From positions 1-64,000 of the forward strand of contig WNNJ02001031.1 in the NCBI GenBank assembly GCA_012934845.2: 64,000 bases of DNA, read 5' to 3'. The notes below the pieces were generated by a model. It saw only the letters and a list, made by a program, of their open reading frames with translations. It was not told the DNA's origin and ran no database searches. Position numbers and translations under genes: made by a program. The stretch's first letter is position 1; each line of letters starts with the position of its first letter. Below are positions 51,716 through 64,000 of this stretch, in pieces. Origin of the DNA: Pomphorhynchus laevis. Taxonomy: Eukaryota; Acanthocephala; Palaeacanthocephala; Echinorhynchida; Pomphorhynchidae.

Positions 51716-52711
51716 TCAAATTGACATATCCTTAGGACGAACGCCCATCCTGTGCTGAATAGAGTGAGTTAAACAAGCGTGAGCACACTGTGGGTCAATT
51801 GCGGCTACCTCGGCCAAGCGGTTTACAAGCGACACCCAATTTCGGACCCTTTTGACGATCCACTCGTCTGTAAACTCTTTTGAGCCTATTGGAGATCCAA
51901 GGACTTCAGCTCCATCTGATCTTATCGGAATTGCGGAATCAGCAAAAACCTCATCCGCGTGCTTGACGTTAGAGGGGTGAACGAGAAGGCAGCATTTTGC
52001 GGGGTTACAGTGGAAGCCGTAAGCCGGACTTTCAGCTATCATGAAATTTAGAGCCGAGATGCATGCTCCGACTGATTCCACGACATTCGCATCGTCTGCA
52101 TACCATTTATGCGTGGCTGAAGGCACGTGACTTTGTAGACGATCGATCAGAGGGAGTGACGCTGCTGCATATGCCACCATCGAAAACGGATCGCCCTGTG
52201 TGAAACCTTCGGACGGGTACCATATTTCATTATCCACCGTCATTATTCCCGTTCCTCCGTATAAATTAGCTAAGACACCATCAAGGGCCGGGCATACAAA
52301 CTGCATATTTCGAAGCGCCAACTTCCTGTTAAGAGAGTTGAATGCGTTTGAAACGTCCAGCATTAAGATACAATTACTCGAGTCACTTTCAAACTTGAAT
52401 CTGACATCGTGAATAACTTGCTCAACTCCGCATTTTTGACCGGCACATAATTGGACACTGCCGGCAATCGTCTGAATGTGCTTGCTTATTTTTCGAAGAA
52501 TAACTTTGCTGATTATTCTGCGAGAAACCTCACATATTCCTATTGGCCTGACGCCAGGCTTCTTGTCAAGAGCTACTAGTCTGCACGCAATTAATCCTAT
52601 AACACAACTGACAGGAATCTGTTTCGATGCCAGACGAATTGCGAGGCCAGCCATCGCCTCCGCCAACGCCCTTGAATCGTTTCCAAAGTTACAGAGAAAT
52701 GAGCGCCACAC
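51716..52711 (-). pseudogene. Family R reverse transcriptase, copy i
   Basis: 331 open codons, more GC-rich than the other copies. VRPIGICEVSRRIISKVIL, CAGQKCGVEQVI, motif A LDVSNAFNSLNRK, motif B SEGFTQGDPFSMVAYAAAS, active site KWYADDANVV, CCLLVHPSN and VLGSPIGS. The preceding GSAGPSGTDASVWRSFL lies just upstream on the same strand. All catalytic aspartates are present. Confidence 0.7.
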
Positions 52712-52980
52712 TGATGCGTCGGTTCCGGATGGACCTGCAGATCCCTTTGTTCGTAGTGCCGCCTCAACTATCGAGGTCGCGTCGATTTATGAAAATATTA
52801 TTGGGTGAAAAGGCATACTGTCGCTTAATGGTTTATTTAGGATGGCACACGACATAATCTCGGCCGCTTCGGGAATCCGAGTAGCACGAGTTGTGTTGCC
52901 AATTGTCATCTGCTTACAGAAGTCGTTCTTCCAATCTCGTGATGCAGATGTTCTTCTACCCATCGGCATATTGGACTGAA

Positions 52981-53019
52981 GTACGCACCCCTCTTCAAAT
53001 AACGAAGAGGGGTGCGTAC
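52981..53019. repeat. Perfect 16 bp fold-back palindrome between two LINE fragments
   Basis: GTACGCACCCCTCTTC, loop AAATAAC, then its exact reverse complement. One more A-T pair extends it to 17 bp. It lies at the border of family R copy i and family J on the minus strand, as the 13.39 kb palindrome lies at the end of family R copy d. Confidence 0.8.
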
Positions 53020-53649
53020 TAATAGCGGGGATCACGGTGACAGTTTATACTTAGCTGTTTTTCGAAAGATCGCCTACCAGCTCGCTTCATGGACGTAACG
53101 AGGTTTCGCCATTTCTTATAAGTGCTGAAATTAGCTCTATCTTTACGATAGTCATTAAAGGCCTTACGTCTCATCTTTAAAGCATGTTTTATATCGCTAT
53201 TAAACCAAGGCGGTGAGATCGATGTCAAATAGTGTTTACTCTGAAGAGGTTAGAAACGATTAAGGAGGTGGTACAGAGTATCCTTAAAAAACTGCCATGA
53301 ATATTCGACTCCAACATCAAAAGCATCCAACCACTTTACTCCAACGAGATATTTATTTACTAGAACAAAGTCAGTTCTGAATGGGTTCACATACGACGTT
53401 GGATTTACGCCATGTGAGTAGACATCACTCAGACCAATCGAAATGATCACATAATCTGAATGACCTATTGGGTCCAGATAGCTTAATCTATCGAGAATCA
53501 TATGGTACAGTAAGGCATAAATTCAAAAGTGAATGTGAATCCAGTGAAAATCTTGTACTCTGACTGACATGTTGCTTAAGAGCCAAGCTGTTTATTAAGC
53601 CAAGTAGCTTCAAACTCTTGACATCCGAGTCATTGGAAGTGTAATTAAC

Positions 53650-54258
53650 CTAATTGACAGATTGCATGTTGAAATCACCGAGTACAATAAATCTATCACA
53701 ATAACTACTTCTCTCCATTAAAGCAGCTATGCTATCTGTGTTTGATCTTGGAGAACGGTACACAGTCGATACCGTTATTGGGTGTTGACAATATAGCTCA
53801 ATACACAATGCTTCATTATGGTTAATAGCATCACTAAGAGTTTCAATTACTCGGAATTGAAGCCCGTTAGAGATATACGCGATAACACCTCCTCCAATCT
53901 TGCCTGTTCTATCACTTCTACTTATGCTGTATCTCTCAATGAATATATCTAAGTCTGCTATTAACGAGCTAAGCCAAGATTCTGTAAAAATACCTACATC
54001 TGGTACGATATCTTGAAAGAGACATTTTATTTCATCTAACTTATTAAGTAGACTACGAATATTCGAGTAAATGATTTTTAAACCACTATTATTTGTGCTC
54101 AACTTAAAGGAAGAATCGCGAAGAGATTTTCGAAATTCACGAATACACCGATCGACATTGAGGCAAGGTGAAACAGTGAATATTTCACGTCTTAGGCAGA
54201 GGGCGCCAAAGTGGTAAGAAGGTTTGCAAGATTGAGCACATCTGACAGTCCCTTCCAA
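53650..54258 (-). pseudogene. Family J APE endonuclease, minus copy
   Basis: LKIIYSNIRSLLNKLDEIK, VGIFTESWLSS, GKIGGGVIAYISNGLQF, VSTVYRSPRSNTD and RFIVLGDFNMQ are the usual APE motifs in order. The GHSDYVIISIGL block (near 53460) continues it in another frame, with SDH changed to SDY. Confidence 0.65.
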
Positions 54259-54845
54259 TGAATACGTAGACGCCTCTGCACAACTCGAAAATTTTGTATT
54301 GTCAAATTTTTTTCACCCAACTCTAATCGACATGCTGACTCTGATTTAGCCTCTTTCAAACGTAATCGATCATCTATGCTCAGATCGCGTAGCAGACGTA
54401 TACTCGACCCTTTCAAACTATGTGCGCCGTTAAATATTATGTGAATAATTTCAGCAGAGTTGAACACCACTTTGAGCAGTCTGGGTCTCAACTCATTACT
54501 TATCTTACCGAGACGAAAAGCGGCCTTTATCTTCATGCTCTTAACAACTTCGTCTTGACATTCATGCAATACCACCGAAAGAATGGATTGTAAATAATCC
54601 AAGTCGTCAACTAATCGTGCCTGGTTATTTATAGCAACAGATTCCTTTACGTTTGCAATAATTACACACTGTTCACGGTTATAAAAGTATTCCCTTCTTC
54701 GATGTACCTGACGAGAGTCATATGCAGATGCCATGCTATTAAGTGAAGGAGTGTCTTGAGAGTTAATCACATTTGCTTCTGGAACACTACTAAGAAGTAC
54801 ATACCTAGTCATGCCTACTTCATGTTGAATGTTACCTGGCGTCAT
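54192..54845 (-). pseudogene. Family J ORF1 C-terminal region, minus copy
   Basis: 217 codons. NREQCVIIANVKESVAINNQ, IKAAFRLGKISNELRPRLLK, IRLLRDLSIDDRLR, LGEKNLTIQNFRVVQRR align with the ORF1 part at 48184-48620. It lacks the N-terminal finger. The last part overlaps the endonuclease frame. Confidence 0.6.
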
Positions 54846-54950
54846 TTTTGAGGATTCATTGGATTCATGTTGAGGTTGTGTGATTATTACTGAAGATCGT
54901 CGTACAATATATATTGTACAATATACTACGATCAGATCCTGATCGCCTGT

Positions 54951-56755
54951 CTGTCGTCATAGGAATTAAAATTCCGAAAGACAAGTTAACACTACAACGC
55001 TTGATGGGAATTTTCGCATACTATAGCAAATGGATTAAGAATTTTTAGGCGAAAGTTGCTCCACTCACCGGTGCATACGTGGAATTTCCATTGAATAAAG
55101 TAGCACAAAAGGCAATTGACATATTAAAAGAAGAGATAATCAATGCCATCGTACATACAATAAGCGAGAATGAGCGTTTACAATAGAGACTGATGCTTCC
55201 GAACATTCTATCGGTGCCACCTTATTCCAGCAAGACAGATCGTTAACGTTCTTTTCCCGAACCCTTAACAAACACGAAAAGAAACATAGCATCGTTGAAA
55301 AGAAGGCATACACAATAGTAGAGTCAAATAGACACTGAAGACATTATCTAGCATCACGACTTTTCACGTTAATCACAGATCAGCGATCTGTATCATTTAT
55401 GTTCGATCGGGAAAGAAGTGGCAAGATTAAGAATGCGAAACTCGTGAGGTGGCGAATGGATCTTGCATGTTACCAATACGAAATTCAGTATCGACCTGGA
55501 CGAATGAACGTTTCAGCTGACATTATGTCTCGTGATGTGTGCTGCGCAACTGTTAATCAAAAAACTTGATGGAACTACACAACAACTAATTCATCCTGGA
55601 GTGACTCGTATTTACCACTACGTTAAATCTCAAAACCTACCATTCTCACTGGACGATATTCGAAGAATAAGTTCTTGTTGTGAGATATACTGTCGGGTAA
55701 AACCTCGCTTTTTCAAATTTACGGATGACATCCACATGGTAAAGGCGACTCACCCACTCGATAGATTGTCTATAGATTTCAAAGGACCTCTACCCAAAAC
55801 TCAATAAGGATTCGATATATTCTCACAGTTATCGCCGAATATAGTCGCTGTCCATTTGCGTTTGCAACCAAGGATATGAGAACGGCAACTGTCATCGATT
55901 GCCTGAAAACTATATTTTCACTCCGCGGCTGCCTTAGTTACATACATTCTGATCGGGGGACTAGTTTCGTTTCAACGGAACTAAAATCTGGGCTTTTGAA
56001 AATGGGCGTAATTTCAAGTCATACTTCACCTTTTCTCCCTAAAAGTAATTCACAATGCGAACGATTAAATGGTACCATATGGCGCCCTATATTACTGAGA
56101 TTAGAATCGTGCAAGCAACCAATCACTCGTTGGTCAAACACACTGTCGGACACATTGGCTGCTATACAAGGACTTCTGTGTACTGTTACCAACGAAACTT
56201 CCCACGAACGATTCTTCAAATTCGCACGACGCGTCCCTTCACGAAGACATCTACCATCATGGCTACTGAACGATCAGCATGTGCTACTGCGCCGCTCAAA
56301 TAGAAATTCAAAATTCGAACCTCAAGTTGTGGAGGTCGAATTGCTCGAAGTTAATCCTATGTACGCGAAAGAAAGAAACAAGAATAGAAGCATCGGAACT
56401 GTTTGTACACAGCAATTCGCTCCAAAGGATATTCCTTGCAACAAATCAGTAAGCGAGGAAGGAATATAACGCCCTGTATTTTCGGATAACAACCACGAAA
56501 TTACTAAGTCTTATCGAGAGTCTCGAATTTCCATCACTGAAAACGGATATAGAAATGAAAACAATACTGAGGATGAAACAACATCTGAAAATGAATAGCC
56601 TATACAATCAGATCTAATTGTCGAACATACTCTACCGGGTGATATGGAATTCAAACCGACTACTCATGTAAAAGAAACGGTTATCCTACGAAGATCAAAT
56701 CGAAATTGAAGAATGCCTTCTAGGTATACGGAATGAAATATCAAGGGAGGAAGAA
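54951..56755 (+). pseudogene. RNase H and integrase fossil of the Ty3/gypsy element
   Basis: Text of the RT thumb and RNase H (TLQRLMGIFAYYSKW, PLTGAYVEF, ETDASEHSIGATLF, YQYEIQYRPGRMN) and of the integrase (LHPGVTRIYHYV, HPLDRLSIDFKGP, CLSYIHSDRGTSF, KSNSQCERLNGTIW, a C-terminal basic region). It is broken in several places. A purine-rich tract (TCAAGGGAGGAAGA, 56741-56754) directly precedes the 3' LTR. Confidence 0.75.
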
Positions 56756-56845
56756 TGTCATGAGCTTATTTGTTTGTCATATCGCATTACTAACGTAATT
56801 TTTAATTTGTTTTAGATTGTGGAATAAAACCTCAAACGGTTTACA
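56756..56845 (+). repeat. 3' LTR of the Ty3/gypsy fossil
   Basis: Starts TGTCATGAGC and ends GGTTTACA, about 90 bp. Preceded by the polypurine tract. Confidence 0.75.
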
Positions 56846-59071
56846 TTAGTGGGTTTAATAGCATTCTTCATTATTCGATTCCTTTAGTGTGATTTGGTAC
56901 TTAGAAACAACTTCACGAAACTAGTACATGTTTGCATCATGTTCTTATTTTGTTTTCTATAAACAATAACATCATCATGTTACGAATATGTCTTGGATAA
57001 ATCTTTCTCTGTAATATCTTTTATAATTCGCTCGATAGAGTTGGCCGTTAGCTTCGAAAGCAGAAGCAGTTAGGAATTTTTTATAATTTCATAAGAGAAT
57101 CAGGTAATAAACGCTCTTTAAGTCGAATATACTAAACACGTTATTGACATGATATGGTGTCATTTATATCGTCAATTTGAGGCATTGGATAAGCGTCAAA
57201 TGCATTAAATATATTTACGGTTGTGAGTAATCCACTACAAAATTGCGACGAACTTCTCTCTTTATAATAAGAACTTGTTGGTCTTTTACGAACCAAGAAA
57301 ATAACGATTTTTGATATTAAGTCGTCGTGATTTGATTGCTATTTGTTTCCATTTTTGTAAATTATTTAAAAATTATGTTAAATGTCATGAAAATATCTGA
57401 TGCTTTAGATACGATCCGAAATTTTGTTTTTTTTTCTACGTAATTGATTTTCAATGACCGTAAATGAGATGTTTACATCCCGAGAATGTGATTGTAGCTG
57501 TGCAAGGAAAGCAATTACGTAGAAATAACCAGCAATTAATTGTTTTTTTTTTATTTTATTTAAAACATCAAATTTTACAGACAAAAAAATAACATTAAAA
57601 TTTAGTAAGGGAAATGACGCTGAATTTGCTGGTTGCAAAAAATCTAGGAGACTGAACAAAATGTTGCGAAAATGTAATCTCATTGAGTAAATTTAAAAGC
57701 ACTAAAACCAAGATGGGGGTGGTACAAATTAAGTTGTAAAACCACGTGCATCTGTTGGAAATGTATACTTGGCCACATGTAAAATATGCAATTTGCAATA
57801 TGTCGTTAAAACCGGGTTAAACATCAGTGTAAGGATACACAATAAAAGGATAGTCATATGGTTAATACATCTATCTGAAATTGTACATCTTTGCATAGTG
57901 TGACCTTTTGATTATACAAGCATACTTTTGGGTATATATAACTATAAAAAAATAAGCTCTAAGATCCAGATACTGTAAAACAGATAAAACAGAAAATTTA
58001 AGGTCAACTAATGACAGAAGTGAAACACTAATTGGACAGTGAACATATTTACAAATGAAACGTTAAATTAACATTGACATTATTACAGCATGTAATGCTA
58101 ATTTTGAAATTGTGTGATCATTTTAGATTTGCAAATGTGAAAATCAAACTATCAAAATAATAAACGAGTACTCCTGTTAGAGTACTAGCGATTGTTTCTA
58201 AACAATTAGAAATTTTTCTAAATATTTATATTTAAATATATATATATTTATATATTGTATTTATATTATATATATATTGTATTTTTGTATTTTTGACTCA
58301 CCCAGGAAGACAAAGCAGATATCTTTTTGTATTCTTATATAAGACTTTTGTTCGTTACTAATTCATTCTACAATAAAAGCCGTATTATATGACATTAGTC
58401 AATGTTTATTTTAATTTAATAATGAGCTGGATGTGCTTTTAATCTGTACAACGTTCTGACAGAATTTTGATCTATATCTGTGGCACTGTGCATTCATATA
58501 CTTATATTTCATATAATTTATCAGAGTTTTAGTCTTATCAGTATGGCTCTGTATCTTATTGGTTTAACATCTTATTAACCTACAGTCTGCAGCAATAGCT
58601 GAAATATTTGAAACTGATTTTTTGTCCAGGTGCACTCGTGTTTGTTTAAGGTAAAGAGTATTCGTAGTGATCTATTACTAATTTAAATTTTCCTAACGAT
58701 TTTAACAATAACGAGTTTACGTCCTTGTAAACGATAATTAAAGTACATAATTACATGAAGATATATTCTTGCTATTTATGCGTTGGCTCCTTTCTTTAAC
58801 CTATTTATTTTTTAAGAAAAAGGATTTATCGATGCACTTATTTATTCCGAGAAAGTGTGTGCTCTCTCAATATGTCTTTCTTAATTTAGTCAACTATTTA
58901 AGCTTTACCTTCAAGTTAAAATTTTTATTTTTATTTTTGTAAAAATCAAAACAAAATTTTTATCTTTCAAGTCAAAATTTTTATTTTTAAGGTTAAATAA
59001 CTTAAAAAACTCAAAATAGCTAATTAGTGACATGCGAAAAATATATTTTATCTAAGACTCTAATGTTTCAG
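56846..59071. other. Host non-coding sequence upstream of or within the RCAN gene
   Basis: AT-rich, with T runs (57423, 57541), TATA-like and TA-repeat stretches (58226-58280), and a direct repeat of TTTTTATTTTT units near 58920-58990. A possible 21 bp exon at 58630-58650 is flanked by TTTTTTGTCCAG and GTAAAG. In the frame leading to the 59.07 kb exon it contains a stop, so it could only be 5' UTR. No transposon was recognised here. It is likely promoter, 5' UTR and first introns of RCAN. Confidence 0.4.
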
Positions 59072-62955
<3,884 letters not shown>

Positions 62956-64000
62956 GATATTCATTTCTAATATCAGGCCGTCCGTGGTAGTGATTATTTT
63001 TTTATATATATAAAGTTCGCTTGTACAATGCATTATAAAGAGCCATAGTCTTTTAATATCGAGGTTTGTTTAACTTCCTTTTATTTTGTGTCATATTTCA
63101 TTCACAAGTTTCACTTATTTTAACTTTATTGTGAATCTTTCAGCTTCTTTGGAATTACTAAAAAATTGTCGATAATCATTTTGTTTTTAATCTAACTTAG
63201 TTATTTTCGTTGTTTAAATATTATTTAAATAATATTATTTAAATAATATTATCCGTGAATATTATTCTCCTATCATCTTACTATAAGATAATTTGTTCGA
63301 ATTTTTTCCGCTTTTAAATATTTAAATATTTACGACAATATTAAATATTATAATATTTTAATAAATTTTAAATATTTTTCAGATAAATAAATATAGATAT
63401 CCTCGATTGCTTGAAAAAAATATTCATCACATTTATCATTTATAATTATAAATTTAATTTTAGCAGAAAGAGGCGAAATTATCAGTATTATCATATTGTG
63501 GTGATTTTAGAATTTTATGAATGCTAATACGGTATGTAATCACTGATATGGTACGATGGTAACGCACTATGTTAATGCGATAACTTTGGCGTAGTATCTT
63601 AATTTACGTTCTTCCATAGATCCAGTTTATTTGTGAGTTTAGATGTTTGATTATATTAGTAAAGGTTTCTACATAAGATCTCGTTTTATCCTGTGTTCGC
63701 ATGTTTTTTATTACCGAAAAATCCCGACAAATTCATGGATTTGTCGGGATTCAAATTCATAGATCTAAATTTAATCGATATATTAATATTGATTATTAAT
63801 AATGAAGAGTTTATTATCCCATTTTGCATCTCGGCTAAAAAAACACATAAATACAGTTTACATCAAGTACATAGGGAAACAAATACACATAAAGTATAAA
63901 CTTTTTTGAGAAAACTATCTTCTTTAGACGTTATGTGTGGATATCTAGCTTAATCGATCAATTCGTTCTAATGTTATCTTTGAGTTATAATATCAATTAT
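62956..64000 (+). other. RCAN 3' UTR and downstream sequence
   Basis: AT-rich, with an AATATTATTTAA tandem at 63213-63252 and a candidate poly(A) signal AATAAA at 63386-63391. No second gene is recognised. The short open frame at 63693-63899 has no known domain and is largely made by a hairpin and AT-rich DNA. Confidence 0.4.
63720..63751. repeat. Perfect 13 bp hairpin
   Basis: AATCCCGACAAAT, loop TCATGG, then its exact reverse complement. GC-richer than its surroundings. It could be the terminus of a small inverted-repeat element or a structured RNA; no partner copy is in the window. Confidence 0.6.

Larger units (their letters stand above)
50460..52980 (-). mobile_element. Family R LINE copy i, minus strand, decayed
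   Basis: Read on the minus strand: N-terminal linker from 52980, RT at 52711-51716, connector at 51696-51325, knuckle region about 51200, nuclease at 51127-50648. The 3' end has no recognisable CCCATTTGCGGG hairpin. It begins at a perfect fold-back palindrome (52981-53019). Four or five breaks interrupt the frame. Confidence 0.75.
53020..54950 (-). mobile_element. Family J LINE, 5' part only, minus strand
   Basis: Read on the minus strand: ORF1 (54845-54192), APE endonuclease (54258-53650), then linker pieces (53501-53250 and 53228-53019). RT and 3' end are absent; it stops at the palindrome. A small palindrome (GTACAATATATATTGTAC, 54904-54921) lies at the 5' edge, after which the LTR fossil resumes. 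LINEs normally lose their 5' end, so the loss of the 3' end here implies a later deletion or rearrangement. Confidence 0.7.
45979..56845 (+). mobile_element. Ty3/gypsy LTR retrotransposon fossil with nested LINEs
   Basis: An old LTR element. Short LTRs lie at 45979-46066 and 56756-56845. Between them are a gag with zinc knuckles (about 46200-46930), an aspartic protease (about 46931-47335), part of the RT thumb and RNase H (about 54960-55530), an integrase (55532-56480) and a polypurine tract just before the 3' LTR. The LTRs differ at roughly one position in eight, so the insertion is old. It is broken in many places and most of the RT is gone; a 7.6 kb block of LINEs (47.34-54.95 kb) sits inside. 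Candidate target duplication: TAGTG on both sides, with a small offset. Confidence 0.75.

Noticed and set aside
57405-57798. Minus-strand frames in the RCAN upstream region
   Set aside because: Low-complexity hydrophobic translations of AT-rich DNA, with no recognisable motif or element.
58630-58650. 21 bp micro-exon of RCAN
   Set aside because: Splice-like signals exist, but the frame holds a stop and there is no conservation evidence. Kept only as a possible 5' UTR exon.
63693-63899. Small 68-codon gene downstream of RCAN
   Set aside because: No domain. The first half is made by a DNA hairpin and the rest is AT-rich; likely chance.

Overview
The window looks like AT-rich genomic DNA from an invertebrate animal. 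It holds one recognisable host gene with a spliced intron, flanked by a dense graveyard of retroelements. No rRNA, tRNA, CRISPR array or bacterial-style operon was seen. The species cannot be named from the sequence. The one confident host gene is a calcipressin (RCAN, the calcineurin regulator called sarah/nebula in flies), in two visible coding exons at about 59.1 kb and 62.4 kb. Its 3 kb intron carries a long (TA)n tract and a decayed RTE/Rex3-like LINE.

The first 57 kb is mostly retroelement. Working names used below: family R = LINE-like elements with a C-terminal restriction-like nuclease region (R2-type organisation, no APE), about nine copies (2.1-3.8, 3.8-4.4, 7.9-10.97, 12.5-13.4, 15.0-16.1, 24.0-26.4, 26.4-29.3, 29.8-31.0 and 50.5-53.0 kb); family A = APE-type LINEs with a CXC-like zinc finger in ORF1 (11.1-12.4, 16.1-19.45, 19.45-23.9 kb); family C = CR1/L2-like LINEs with a conserved 3' hairpin (0-2.1, 6.8-7.9, 13.9-14.3, 35.0-37.9, 38.5-40.0, 41.1-45.7 kb); family J = a second CR1/jockey-like family (38.2, 40.2-40.9, 47.35-50.45, 53.0-54.9 kb). 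There are also Penelope-like elements (4.6-6.4, 31.3-33.4, 33.4-33.9 kb and a scrap at 37.94 kb), an old Ty3/gypsy LTR fossil (46.0-56.8 kb) split by a 7.6 kb nest of LINEs, a gag scrap at 34.7-35.0 kb, and two inverted-repeat elements.

The best preserved part is 16.1-29.3 kb. There two family A and two family R elements lie head to tail on the + strand, each starting at the ATT-rich tail or microsatellite of the one before. Four of their reading frames remain open for 700-970 codons. In both family A copies ORF1 and ORF2 share one frame and are separated by a single UGA followed by CU. ORF2 has no AUG before its endonuclease domain, which points to stop-codon read-through. Families A and R share an N-terminal Cys-rich finger although their replication enzymes differ. 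Families A, R and C each keep a short 3' hairpin; in C, and structurally in A, the paired bases change together between copies. Families A and J also carry 15-16 bp tandem repeats in front of ORF1.

Assignments rest on reading translations and motifs by eye. Family names at clade level, and all divergence figures, are estimates.
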